Source of the DNA: Aliiroseovarius sp.
GTDB taxonomy: Bacteria; Pseudomonadota; Alphaproteobacteria; Rhodobacterales; Rhodobacteraceae
Reading direction: 5' to 3'
DNA length: 56,892 nt
NCBI RefSeq assembly: GCF_030148435.1
Contig: NZ_JASBTN010000070.1
Span: forward strand, 1 to 56,892
In this document: positions 37,109 to 45,530 of the stretch, piece by piece
How positions within the stretch are numbered: position 1 is the stretch's first letter
Layout of the letters: every line of letters begins with the position of its first letter
Notes under the pieces: generated by a model
Databases searched by the model: none
What the model was told of the DNA's origin: nothing
What the model saw: the letters and a program-made list of their open reading frames with translations, nothing else
Position numbers and translations under genes: made by a program

Positions 37109-37807
37109 ATGAGGATCGAATATCTAAAGGGGTCGAACGTGATTTCCATAGCACCGGCCCGCACGCAGCATCGTTTTCCGGCAATCTCGCAGGTCGAGGC
37201 CTATTGGCAGGGGTTGCGAAATGGCCGCCTGATGCCGAGCCGGTCCGATGTCGATCCGCGCGGCATCTCGGATATTCTGGAGTATACTTTCGTGCTGGAG
37301 AAAATCGCGCCCGGCATGGCGCGCATCCGTCTTTCCGGCATGCATCTGAACGACCTTCTGGGGATGGAAGTACGGGGCATGCCGATCACCGCCCTGTTCC
37401 TGCCCGAGGCCCGCCGCCAGATCCAGCGCACACTGGAGCTGGTGTTCGAACGCCCTTCGACCGCGCGCCTGTCGTTGTCGGGCGACCGGGGGCTGACCCG
37501 TCCGGCGCTGGAGGCTCAGCTGTACCTTGCGCCGCTCAAGGGCGCGGATGGCCAGCCCAACCGTATCCTCGGCGCACTGCAGGCCAATGGCAGGATCGGC
37601 CGCGCCCCGCGCCGGTTCACGGTGCGCGAGAGCGTGATCGACAGTTTGGTGGAGGACCCGCCCCTGACCCCGCGCGAGGCGGCCGAACGCAGGATACCCG
37701 GCCTGGCCGAACACGCCCGTGGCTTCGACCCTGCACCGGTTGCCCCGAAGGGCAAAGCCACACCCCGGCGCGGATTGCACCTGTGGCTGGTGGCCGACAA
37801 CGACTGA
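37109..37807 (+). CDS. PAS_5-family single PAS-domain protein
   Basis: A 232-residue cytoplasmic protein with a PAS_5-type domain covering about residues 25-165 (PAISQVEAYWQGLRNGRLMP, VDPRGISDILEYTFVLEKI, RIRLSGMHLNDLLGMEVRGM and LFLPEARRQI). No kinase, cyclase or effector domain follows; the C-terminal 60 residues are basic and Pro-rich. AAGGGG precedes the ATG. The upstream region contains two CtrA-like sites, hinting at cell-cycle or differentiation control. The ligand and partner are unknown. Confidence 0.85.
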   Translation: MRIEYLKGSNVISIAPARTQHRFPAISQVEAYWQGLRNGRLMPSRSDVDPRGISDILEYTFVLEKIAPGMARIRLSGMHLNDLLGMEVRGMPITALFLPEARRQIQRTLELVFERPSTARLSLSGDRGLTRPALEAQLYLAPLKGADGQPNRILGALQANGRIGRAPRRFTVRESVIDSLVEDPPLTPREAAERRIPGLAEHARGFDPAPVAPKGKATPRRGLHLWLVADND

Positions 37808-37829
37808 CCCGCCGCATGTCGATCTGCCG

Positions 37830-37899
37830 GGTATGCCGGATCCGCGAGGCCCGGGGATTTGAACTCTCGCAAATCCGGGCGCCATCCGCGGACCATACC
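37830..37899. repeat. Long imperfect palindrome after the PAS_5 gene
   Basis: Three blocks pair in register: GGTATG with CATACC, TCCGCG with CGCGGA, and CCCGG-ATTTG with CAAAT-CCGGG, around an eight-base loop. Small unpaired stretches separate the blocks, giving a stem of about 22 pairs. It starts 22 bp after the PAS_5 stop. It is separate from the terminator that follows. Confidence 0.55.
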
Positions 37900-37924
37900 T
37901 GTGCGCGCCGCGACCCGGAAAACG

Positions 37925-37952
37925 AAACGCCCGCCGAAACCGGCGGGCGTTT
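37925..37952. terminator. Bidirectional terminator between PAS_5 gene and DAHP synthase
   Basis: AAACGCCCGCCG pairs perfectly with CGGCGGGCGTTT around AAAC, a 12 bp stem ending in Ts on both strands. It lies between the convergent genes, 24 bp from the DAHP synthase stop. Confidence 0.85.
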
Positions 37953-37976
37953 TGCTGTTCAAACTGACAGGTAGGC

Positions 37977-39350
37977 TCAGCCAGCCTTGGCCTGCTGCGC
38001 CGGGCCGGCGCGCAGGGCCGACAGTTCCTCGGCGACCAGGAAGGCCAGCTCAAGCGACTGCGAGGCGTTCAGGCGCGGGTCGCAGGCGGTGTGGTACCGG
38101 TCCGACAGGTCTTCGTCCGTCACGGCCCGCACGCCACCGGTGCATTCGGTCACGTCCTGGCCTGTCATCTCGAAATGTACGCCGCCGGGGATCGACCCCT
38201 CGGCCTTGTGCACGGCGAAGAACTCCTGCACCTCGCGCAGCACGGAATCGAAGGGCCGGGTCTTGTAACCCGAGGCCGACTTGATCGTATTGCCGTGCAT
38301 CGGGTCGCAGGACCAGACCACGTTGGCGCCCTCTTCCTGCACGGTCTTGACCAGACGCGGCAGGTGGTCGGCCACCTTGCCGGCGCCAAAGCGCGCGATC
38401 AGCGTCAGACGTCCGGCTTCGTTTTCCGGGTTCAGCTTGGCCATCAGCACCTTGAGGTCTTCCTCGGTGGTGGTGGGGCCGCACTTCAACCCGACCGGGT
38501 TGATCACGCCCCGGCAGAATTCCACATGAGCGCCGTCGGGCTGACGGGTACGGTCGCCGATCCAGATCATGTGGCCCGACCCGGCGACGGTCTTGCCGGT
38601 GGTCGCGTCGAGACGGGTCAGCGCCTCTTCGTATTCCAGCAGCAGCGCCTCGTGCGAGGTGTAGAAATCCACCGCCTGCAGCGTGTGCAGCTTGTCGGCG
38701 GTAATCCCCGCGGCCTTCATGAAGTCGAGCGTATCGGACAGGCGGTTCGCCATGTCGCGGTATTTCTCGGCCTCGTCACGTTCGGTGAACCCGAGCGTCC
38801 ACTGGTGCACCTGGTGCACATCCGCCAGACCGCCGGTCGAGAAGGCGCGCAACAGGTTCAGCGTGGCGGCCGACTGGGTGTAGGCCTTCAGCATCTTGCG
38901 CGGGTCGGGGATGCGGGCGTCCGGGGTGAAGTCCAGCTCGTTGATGATATCGCCACGGTAGCTGGGCAGTTCCACACCGTCCACGGTCTCGGTCGGGGCC
39001 GAACGTGGCTTGGCGAATTGCCCCGCCATGCGGCCCACTTTCACCACCGGCACCTTGGCGCCGTAGGTCAGCACCATGGCCATCTGCAACATGACCTTGA
39101 ACGTGTCTCGAATATTGTCGCCGGAGAATTCCGAGAAGCTTTCGGCACAGTCCCCGCCCTGCAACAGGAAAGCCTCGCCACGTGCGGCCTTTGCAAGCGC
39201 GCCGCGCAGCCGCATCGCTTCGCCCGCAAAGACGAGCGGCGGATATTTGGCGAGCTGTTCCTCGACCTCCGCCAGGGCGGAGGGATCGGTATAATCCGGC
39301 ATCTGCACCCGCGGCTTGTTGCGCCATGCAGTTTTATCCCAGTCCGTCAT
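37977..39350 (-). CDS. aroG: Class II 3-deoxy-7-phosphoheptulonate synthase
   Basis: This plant-like (AroA-II) enzyme condenses phosphoenolpyruvate and erythrose 4-phosphate, the first step of the shikimate pathway. The 457-residue protein has [58 protein letters not shown] and [10 protein letters not shown] with the metal-binding residues. The downstream enzymes AroB and AroK are encoded 9 kb away in this window. A ten-base palindrome CCGTTAACGG lies 33 bp before the start and could be an operator. Confidence 0.95.
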   Translation of the reverse strand: MTDWDKTAWRNKPRVQMPDYTDPSALAEVEEQLAKYPPLVFAGEAMRLRGALAKAARGEAFLLQGGDCAESFSEFSGDNIRDTFKVMLQMAMVLTYGAKVPVVKVGRMAGQFAKPRSAPTETVDGVELPSYRGDIINELDFTPDARIPDPRKMLKAYTQSAATLNLLRAFSTGGLADVHQVHQWTLGFTERDEAEKYRDMANRLSDTLDFMKAAGITADKLHTLQAVDFYTSHEALLLEYEEALTRLDATTGKTVAGSGHMIWIGDRTRQPDGAHVEFCRGVINPVGLKCGPTTTEEDLKVLMAKLNPENEAGRLTLIARFGAGKVADHLPRLVKTVQEEGANVVWSCDPMHGNTIKSASGYKTRPFDSVLREVQEFFAVHKAEGSIPGGVHFEMTGQDVTECTGGVRAVTDEDLSDRYHTACDPRLNASQSLELAFLVAEELSALRAGPAQQAKAG

Positions 39351-39529
39351 CTTCTTTGCTCCGATTGGTCAGTTTCATGATACCGTTAACGGCATCAGGA
39401 GCCCCGTATAGCCGAACTTGCCGCGCCTGCAAACACGGTTGTGTAGCAAAAAAACCGACAGAACCTGTCTTGTATGGGCTATGCAAACCTGATGGAGTAC
39501 CCTAATTCCGCGCCCGAAAAGGGAGAGAC

Positions 39530-40528
39530 ATGAGTCGCGCAAACACCATAGCTTTCGAGGCACCGGAGAAACCCCGGCGCTTCGTCTTCGTTCTGTTGAA
39601 CGATTTCACGCTGCTCAGCTTCGCGGGCGCGCTGGATGCGCTGCGCATTGCCAACCGGAATTTCGGGGCGGACGCTTATGAATGGGTGCTCTGTGGCGAG
39701 GGGGGCGAGAGCGTGATCAGCTCCGCCGGGCCGGAGTTCAGGCTGGACATGGACCTGGAAGAGCTCAAGCGCGACGATACGGTGCTGATCTGTTCGGGCG
39801 TCAATGTGCAGGCCAACACCTCCAAGCGCATGCTGAACTGGCTCAGGCGCGAGGCGCGCCGGGGCGTGGCGATCGGGGGTCTGTGCACCGCCGCCCACGT
39901 GATGGCAAAGGCCGGGCTGCTGGACGGCAAACGCGCCACGATCCACTGGGAAAACCACGACAGTTTCGCCGAGGAATTCGACGAGGTCGAACTGACCAAA
40001 TCGGTCTTTGTGGTCGATGGCAACCGCATGACCACCGCGGGTGGGACCAGCGCGATCGACCTGATGCTGAAACTGATTGCCGACGATCACGGCGAAGAAG
40101 TGGCCAATGTGGTGGCCGATCAGCAGATCTATACCACCATCCGCACCGACCAGGACACGCAACGCCTGTCCGTGCCGACCCGCATCGGCGTACGCCATCC
40201 GAAACTGTCCGCTGTCATCCAGATGATGGAAGCCAATATCGAGGAACCCGTGTCGCCTTCGATTCTGGCCAAGGACGTGGGCATGTCGACGCGCCAGCTG
40301 GAACGCCTGTTCCGCCGCTACCTGAACCGGTCGCCGAAACGCTATTACATGGAACTACGCCTGCAGAAGGCGCGCAACCTCCTGATGCAGACCGACATGA
40401 GCGTGATCAACGTGGCGCTGGCCTGCGGTTTCGCCAGCCCGTCGCATTTCTCGAAATGCTACCGGGCACATTACAACACCACGCCATATCGCGAACGCGG
40501 CAGCCAGGCGACGCGGTTGTCCGTTTGA
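39530..40528 (+). CDS. GlxA-family AraC-type transcriptional regulator
   Basis: A 332-residue regulator with an N-terminal DJ-1/PfpI-like domain (FVFVLLNDFTLLSFAGALDA, GGLCTAAHVMAKAGLLDG, ATIHWEN) and a C-terminal AraC DNA-binding domain (SPSILAKDVGMSTRQLERLF, NVALACGFASPSHFSKCYRA). Members such as GbdR and ArgR control catabolism of betaines or arginine; the ligand here is unknown. GGGAGAG precedes the ATG. It is divergent from DAHP synthase and overlaps the next gene at TTGA. The liv-type transporter 1.7 kb downstream could be a target. Confidence 0.9.
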   Translation: MSRANTIAFEAPEKPRRFVFVLLNDFTLLSFAGALDALRIANRNFGADAYEWVLCGEGGESVISSAGPEFRLDMDLEELKRDDTVLICSGVNVQANTSKRMLNWLRREARRGVAIGGLCTAAHVMAKAGLLDGKRATIHWENHDSFAEEFDEVELTKSVFVVDGNRMTTAGGTSAIDLMLKLIADDHGEEVANVVADQQIYTTIRTDQDTQRLSVPTRIGVRHPKLSAVIQMMEANIEEPVSPSILAKDVGMSTRQLERLFRRYLNRSPKRYYMELRLQKARNLLMQTDMSVINVALACGFASPSHFSKCYRAHYNTTPYRERGSQATRLSV

Positions 40529-40938
40529 AACGCTTCCTGATCCTGGCCCTGTTCGCCGCAGTCACCAGTGGCTGTTCGGTGCTTGCCTATACGCCGGTCG
40601 TCGGGGCCGCGATGCTTGGTAAGGATCGGGTTCCCGTCTCCAGCGAAAGTGCCGAAGCCGGGGTGATCGGAAAACGGCTGCAAGTGCCGGCGGGCAGCAC
40701 GATGAGCCTGCGCGCCTTCGAGGGCGGGCGCATGTTCCTGTCCGACAATAACGACCCCGGCGGCCAGACACGGCTCGTTTGCCCGCTGGCCGGCCGGACG
40801 CTGGTCGTGACCCGCCTGTATGAAGATCAGATCAACGGGGGCACCCATTACGACGCGCAGGTCATCTGTGGGGGTGAAAGCTTCGAGGCCAAACGCAGCC
40901 TATGGTCCGCCGACCTGCTGGCCTGGCCCGAGGTCTGA
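40525..40938 (+). CDS. Small lipoprotein with TTG start (137 aa)
   Basis: The frame starts at a TTG that overlaps the stop of the GlxA-like gene (TTGA), giving MKRFLILALFAAVTSGCSVL, a lipoprotein-like signal with a lipobox-type TSGC. The mature part (VPAGSTMSLRAFEGGRMFLS and RTLVVTRLYEDQINGGTHYD) has no catalytic motif I know. No ATG lies between the signal and the overlap, so the TTG start with translational coupling is the best explanation. The ribosome-binding site is weak. Function unknown. Confidence 0.65.
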   Translation: MKRFLILALFAAVTSGCSVLAYTPVVGAAMLGKDRVPVSSESAEAGVIGKRLQVPAGSTMSLRAFEGGRMFLSDNNDPGGQTRLVCPLAGRTLVVTRLYEDQINGGTHYDAQVICGGESFEAKRSLWSADLLAWPEV

Positions 40939-40960
40939 TCTTTCCCCCGTCGACATCGCC

Positions 40961-42052
40961 TCAGCCCGGCGTGAGCCTGAGAAGCGTGCCGTTGCCCACC
41001 GACAGGATCCAGATCGCCCCGTCCGGCCCCTCGCGCACGTCACGCACCCTGAGCGTATCGTCGGAGGCCAGCCGTTCCTCGGCCCAGCCCGCCGGGTTCA
41101 GCCGGGACAGGTAGTCGAATTTCAGCGAGCCGACAAAGACATGCCCGCGCCACGCAGGCCAGAGCTTGCCGGAATAGATCATCATGCCCGAGGGTGCGAT
41201 CGAGGGGTCCCAGTAGTGGGCGGGTTGCGCCATCCCCTCTTTTCGCGTGCCCTCGCCGATCTTTGCGCCGGAATAATGGCGCCCATAGGCAATGACCGGC
41301 CAGCCGTAGTTGGCCCCGCGCCGCACCAGGTTCACCTCGTCGCCGCCCTGTGCCCCATGTTCGACGACCCAGAGCTGCCCGTCCGGCCCCAGTGTCGCGC
41401 CCTGCGGGTTGCGGTGGCCGTAGCTCCAGATCTCGGGCGCGGCGCCCTCGACCCCGGCAAAAGGATTGTCGCCGGGCACCGAGCCGTCGCGATTGATGCG
41501 GATGACGCTGCCTTCGTGGCGCGCCAGATCCTGCGCCGCCGGACGGTCGCCCCGTTCGCCCACGGTCAGAAACAGCCGCCCATCCGGTGCCTCGACGATA
41601 CGCGACCCGAAATGCCGCCCGCCGGAGCTGCCCGGTTTCATCTCGAAGATCACCCGGAAATCCACAAGCGAGGCGCCCTCCAGCCGGCCAACCCCCAGCG
41701 CCGTGCCGGCACCGGCGCGCAAGGCGCCACCCTGACGTTTCGAGAAACTCAGGAACACCTCGCGGCTCGTGGCGAAATCGCGCGGCACCATCACGTCCAG
41801 AAGACCGCCCTGCCCGCGCGCCACGACCTCCGGCACGCCGGAGACCCGCGCGGCCTTGCCGTCCTTGAGCAACACCAGCGCCCCGTCCCGTTCGGTCACG
41901 AGAACCCCGCCCTCCGGCAGGAAGGCAAAGCCCCAGGGAACCGCCAGCCCCTCGGCCATGACCTCGACCCGGATCGGCCCCTGGGAACTGTCGATGCTCT
42001 GCGCCCGAAGCGGCGTGGCAAATAGCAGAACAAGAAGGATCAGACGGAACAT
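40961..42052 (-). CDS. PQQ-type aldose/sorbosone dehydrogenase-like beta-propeller, secreted
   Basis: A 363-residue YliI/GDH-B-like protein with signal peptide (MFRLILLVLLFATPLRA) and six-bladed propeller motifs: LAVPWGFAFLPEGGVLVTER, GQGGLLDVMV, EIWSYGHRNPQGATLGPDG, WVVEHGAQGGDEVN. Relatives oxidise aldose sugars with pyrroloquinoline quinone in the periplasm; the His and Arg of GHRNPQG are conserved. The true substrate is open. It is divergent from livJ; the intergenic region carries a perfect inverted repeat. Confidence 0.88.
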   Translation of the reverse strand: MFRLILLVLLFATPLRAQSIDSSQGPIRVEVMAEGLAVPWGFAFLPEGGVLVTERDGALVLLKDGKAARVSGVPEVVARGQGGLLDVMVPRDFATSREVFLSFSKRQGGALRAGAGTALGVGRLEGASLVDFRVIFEMKPGSSGGRHFGSRIVEAPDGRLFLTVGERGDRPAAQDLARHEGSVIRINRDGSVPGDNPFAGVEGAAPEIWSYGHRNPQGATLGPDGQLWVVEHGAQGGDEVNLVRRGANYGWPVIAYGRHYSGAKIGEGTRKEGMAQPAHYWDPSIAPSGMMIYSGKLWPAWRGHVFVGSLKFDYLSRLNPAGWAEERLASDDTLRVRDVREGPDGAIWILSVGNGTLLRLTPG

Positions 42053-42104
42053 GCGGACACCTCGCGAATATTGCCCCAGCCTGCCGCCAAGCTTACCTTA
42101 CGTC

Positions 42105-42125
42105 CACATTTTATACGCAAATGTG
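42105..42125. promoter_or_regulatory. Inverted repeat, possible operator (dehydrogenase/livJ)
   Basis: CACATTT and AAATGTG form a perfect 7 bp inverted repeat with a seven-base spacer, in an AT-rich patch of the 221 bp divergent region. It is 53 bp before the dehydrogenase start and 149 bp before livJ. The symmetry suits a dimeric regulator. Confidence 0.45.
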
Positions 42126-42273
42126 AATGTAAATCCGGCGCGCGCCACCCAATGATATTTCGCGTGCCAATTGTCCGAACCTGCTCCGATTTCTTCGGTT
42201 TCTGCTCTTTTCAATCAAACAAACCGCATCTAGGGTGAAGGCCGGAAATTTGTTCCAATTGGGAGAGAACACA

Positions 42274-43455
42274 ATGAAAAAGCTGCTTCTGGCTACGGCC
42301 GCGACAGCTCTGGTTGCGGGCGCTGCCCAGGCCGAGGAAGTGAAACTGGGCGTGATCCTGGGCTTTACCGGCCCGATTGAATCGCTGACCCCGCACATGG
42401 CCGCGGGCGCCGAGCTGGCAATGGAAGAAGTCACCGCTTCGGGCAAGTTCATGGGCGGCTCGTCCGTGACCGCCGTGCGCGCCGATTCGACCTGTGTCGA
42501 TGCCGCCGCCGCGACAGCCGCTGCCGAACGCCTGATCACCGCCGAAGGTGTCAAGGGCATCATGGGCGCCGACTGCTCGGGCGTGACCGGCGCCGTGCTG
42601 GCCAATGTCGCTGTGCCCAACGGCATGGTCATGATTTCGCCCTCTGCCACTTCGCCGGGCCTGACCTCGGCCGAAGACAACGGTTTGTTTTTCCGCACCG
42701 CGCCGTCGGACGCCCGCCAGTCGGCCGTCATGTCGCAGATCCTGATGGAAGGCGGCGTGAAATCGGTTGCCGTGACCTACACCAACAATGACTACGGAAA
42801 GGGCATGGCCGACGCCTTCAAGGCGGAATTCGAAGCCGCCGGTGGTGAAGTGACCATCGTTGCCGCCCACGAAGACGGCAAGGCGGACTACACCGCCGAA
42901 GTCGGCGCACTGGCCTCTGCCGGTGGCGAAGTGCTGGTCGTCGCGGGCTACGTGGACCAGGGTGGTGCCGGCATCGTGCGCAGCGCGCTGGACACCGGCG
43001 CGTTTGACATGTTCCACTTCCCGGACGGCATGATCGGTTCGAACCTGACCGCCAACTTCGGCGCCGACATCAACGGCTCGACCGGCCAGGTGCCGGGCAC
43101 CGATAGCCCGGGTGCCGCCACTTTTGCCGAGATGGTGGGCGACAAATTCGACGTCACCTCGCCCTACACCGGCGAAAGCTATGACGCCGCCGCGCTCCTG
43201 ATGCTGGCCATGCAGGCCGCCGGCTCCACCGAGCCGGGCGACTACGCCGGCAAGATCGAAATGGTCGCCAACGCCCCGGGTGAAAAGATCTATCCGGGCG
43301 AGCTGGCCAAGGGTCTGGAAATCCTTGCGGGCGGCGGAGACATCGACTATGTGGGCGCGACCGCGGTCGAGCTGATCAACGGTGGCGAGGCATCTGGCTC
43401 CTACCGTCAGATCAAGATCGAGAACGGCGAACAGGTCACAGTCGGCTACCGCTGA
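42274..43455 (+). CDS. livJ: Branched-chain amino acid type ABC transporter, substrate-binding protein
   Basis: A 393-residue periplasmic type I binding protein with a Sec signal (MKKLLLATAATALVAGAAQA) and the LivJ/Leu-Ile-Val core (VKLGVILGFTGPIESLTPHM, GVKGIMGADCSGVTGAVL, VAVTYTNNDYGKGMADAFKA). GGGAGAG precedes the ATG at 42274; an earlier in-frame start would break the signal peptide. It is the first gene of a complete importer. The family also binds amides, urea and aromatic acids, so leucine-type specificity is only the default guess. Confidence 0.92.
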   Translation: MKKLLLATAATALVAGAAQAEEVKLGVILGFTGPIESLTPHMAAGAELAMEEVTASGKFMGGSSVTAVRADSTCVDAAAATAAAERLITAEGVKGIMGADCSGVTGAVLANVAVPNGMVMISPSATSPGLTSAEDNGLFFRTAPSDARQSAVMSQILMEGGVKSVAVTYTNNDYGKGMADAFKAEFEAAGGEVTIVAAHEDGKADYTAEVGALASAGGEVLVVAGYVDQGGAGIVRSALDTGAFDMFHFPDGMIGSNLTANFGADINGSTGQVPGTDSPGAATFAEMVGDKFDVTSPYTGESYDAAALLMLAMQAAGSTEPGDYAGKIEMVANAPGEKIYPGELAKGLEILAGGGDIDYVGATAVELINGGEASGSYRQIKIENGEQVTVGYR

Positions 43456-43480
43456 TCCGCGATCGAAACCGATTTCGAGG

Positions 43481-43505
43481 CAGCCCGGGAATTCCCGGGC
43501 TGTTT
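43481..43505 (+). promoter_or_regulatory. Intercistronic hairpin between livJ and livG
   Basis: CAGCCCGGG pairs perfectly with CCCGGGCTG around AATT, followed by TTTCC, 25 bp after the livJ stop. It looks like a partial terminator or mRNA-end stabiliser that keeps livJ expression above that of the downstream genes. Confidence 0.65.
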
Positions 43506-43600
43506 CCATAAACACGACGCCCCAACTTGAAGTTGTGGCGACATAACGAACCAGCCGAAGGTTGGTCAAACGGGCCAACCACGGGTTGGAAGGGGACAAC

Positions 43601-44386
43601 ATGATCGTCATCGAGGACGTTCACAAGCATTTCGGCGGTTTCCACGCGGTGGATGGCGCGACCATGACCATCCATGACGGCTCGATCACCGGGTTGATCG
43701 GCCCCAATGGAGCGGGAAAAACCACTCTTTTCAACGTGATTGCTGGTGTTCTTGAACCGACCAGCGGACGCGTGACCATGGGTGGAGAGGACATCACCGG
43801 CCTGCCGCCGCACGAGTTGTTTCACAAGGGACTGTTGCGCACTTTCCAGATTGCGCACGAGTTCGGGTCGATGACCTGCCGCGAGAACCTGATGATGGTG
43901 CCCGGCGCCCAATCCGGTGAAAGCCTGTGGAACACATGGTTCGGCCGCAAACGCATTGCCGAGGAAGAACGCGCATTGCGAGCCAAGGCCGATGAAGTGC
44001 TTGATTTCCTGACCATTTCCCACCTCGCCGATCACCCGGCCGGGGCGATTTCGGGCGGACAGAAAAAGCTCCTGGAACTCGGCCGCACCATGATGGTCGA
44101 TGCCAGGATCGTTTTCCTCGACGAAGTTGGCGCGGGCGTGAACCGCACTCTTCTGAACACGATCGGCGACGCGATCATCCGTCTGAACAAGGAACGCGGC
44201 TACACTTTTGTCGTGATCGAGCACGACATGGACTTCATCGAACGGCTCTGCGACCCGGTGATCTGCATGGCCGAGGGCAAAGTGCTTGCCGAGGGCACCC
44301 TGGCCGAGATCAAGGCCAACGAACAGGTGATCGAGGCCTACCTGGGCACCGGCCTGAAGAACAAGGACAAGCTGGAAAACGCCTGA
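43601..44386 (+). CDS. livG: Branched-chain amino acid type ABC transporter, ATPase LivG
   Basis: A 261-residue ATPase with Walker A GPNGAGKTT, the LivG-type region LRTFQIAHEFGSMTCRENLM, signature ISGGQKKLLELGR and Walker B IVFLDEVGAGVN; the catalytic Glu is kept, although the usual EPxAGL is EVGAGV. The H-loop is VVIEHDMDF. The ATG at 43601 is preceded by AAGGGGAC. It is 145 bp after livJ and 52 bp before livF. Confidence 0.93.
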   Translation: MIVIEDVHKHFGGFHAVDGATMTIHDGSITGLIGPNGAGKTTLFNVIAGVLEPTSGRVTMGGEDITGLPPHELFHKGLLRTFQIAHEFGSMTCRENLMMVPGAQSGESLWNTWFGRKRIAEEERALRAKADEVLDFLTISHLADHPAGAISGGQKKLLELGRTMMVDARIVFLDEVGAGVNRTLLNTIGDAIIRLNKERGYTFVVIEHDMDFIERLCDPVICMAEGKVLAEGTLAEIKANEQVIEAYLGTGLKNKDKLENA

Positions 44387-44438
44387 CCCGCGACCGGGGT
44401 CGGTTTCCGGCGGCTGAACAGCCGATAGGACGACGACG

Positions 44439-45263
44439 ATGAGCACGAATCCCTATGGCGATCACGGCAACAAGGACGCCTCGATCACCAACCCGCACGG
44501 CAAGGGCACCATGAGCCCGATCGAAGACACCGGCCCGGCGGTCCCCGCCCCAGGCGGTCCCTTCCTGATCGGTGACACGATGACCGGCGGCTATGGCAAG
44601 GGGCCGAACATCCTGCATGAATGCACCATCGCCGTGGAAAAGGGCGAGATCGCAGTGATCGTCGGCCCGAACGGCGCTGGCAAGTCGACCGCGATGAAGG
44701 CGGTTTTCGGCATGCTGAACGTGCGCGAGGGTGCGGTGAAGCTGAATGGCGAGGACATTACCCGCCTCTCGCCCCAGGCGCGGGTGCACAAGGGCATGGG
44801 TTTCGTGCCACAGACCCACAATATCTTTACCTCGATGACGGTGGAAGAGAACCTGGAAATGGGCGCCTTCATCCGCAACGATGACATCAAGCATACGATG
44901 GAGCAGGTCTATGAGCTGTTTCCGATCCTGCGCGACAAGCGCAATCAGGCGGCGGGCGAACTGTCGGGCGGCCAGCGTCAGCAGGTCGCCGTGGGCCGCG
45001 CGCTGATGACCAAGCCCACCCTCCTGATGCTGGACGAACCCACTGCCGGTGTCTCTCCGATCGTGATGGATGAGTTGTTTGACCGGATCATCGAGGTCGC
45101 GCGCACCGGGATTTCCATTCTGATGGTGGAACAGAATGCCCGACAAGCCCTTGAGATCGCGGACAAAGGTTATGTTCTGGTACAGGGCCGCAATGCCCAT
45201 ACCGGCACCGGCAAGGAGCTTCTGGCCGACCCGGAAGTCCGCGCGAGCTTCCTGGGAGGCTGA
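44439..45263 (+). CDS. livF: Branched-chain amino acid type ABC transporter, ATPase LivF
   Basis: A 274-residue ATPase with Walker A GPNGAGKST, ELSGGQRQQVAVGRALM and LLMLDEPTAGVSP. It carries about 45 extra hydrophilic residues (MSTNPYGDHGNKDASITNPH and onward) before the start of the normal LivF fold at GPFLIGDTMTGGYGKG. AGGACG six bases before the first ATG supports the long start; the Met at residue 25 is an alternative. Three bases separate it from the next small gene. Confidence 0.92.
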   Translation: MSTNPYGDHGNKDASITNPHGKGTMSPIEDTGPAVPAPGGPFLIGDTMTGGYGKGPNILHECTIAVEKGEIAVIVGPNGAGKSTAMKAVFGMLNVREGAVKLNGEDITRLSPQARVHKGMGFVPQTHNIFTSMTVEENLEMGAFIRNDDIKHTMEQVYELFPILRDKRNQAAGELSGGQRQQVAVGRALMTKPTLLMLDEPTAGVSPIVMDELFDRIIEVARTGISILMVEQNARQALEIADKGYVLVQGRNAHTGTGKELLADPEVRASFLGG

Positions 45264-45266
45264 GGG

Positions 45267-45530
45267 ATGCTGCGCGCCGCCCTCCTGTCCCCGATCGCCA
45301 GTCCGGCCATGGCGTTGCCCGCTTTCGCCCGTCCGGGTGCGATGGACCTGGGCGCCCCCGCAATGGCAACCACTGAAACACCTGCCGAGGGCGATCTGAC
45401 GCGGATCGAATTCTCGGACCCGCACATCGCACGGTTCCTGACCGTGCAAGACGATGGGCGCGCGATGATGCGGCGGTTGGATCCGCCCCTGCGCACCCTG
45501 CTGCTTGGCACTTGCAAAGAGGTTGAATGA
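45267..45530 (+). CDS. Small protein of unknown function inside the liv operon (87 aa)
   Basis: The frame begins MLRAALLSPIASPAMALPAF, weakly like a signal peptide, and continues with a hydrophilic part (LTRIEFSDPHIARFLTVQDD and DPPLRTLLLGTCKEVE). It starts three bases after livF and its stop overlaps the livH start (ATGA), so it is certainly positioned as a translated operon member. I do not recognise a family. It could be an accessory subunit, or a short frame that simply couples translation from livF to livH. Confidence 0.65.
   Translation: MLRAALLSPIASPAMALPAFARPGAMDLGAPAMATTETPAEGDLTRIEFSDPHIARFLTVQDDGRAMMRRLDPPLRTLLLGTCKEVE

Noticed and set aside
37850-37899. A tRNA-like segment (GGATTTGAAC followed by a repeat)
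   Set aside because: The stem does not fit a T-arm, there is no acceptor stem or anticodon arm, and the whole is explained by a long palindrome.
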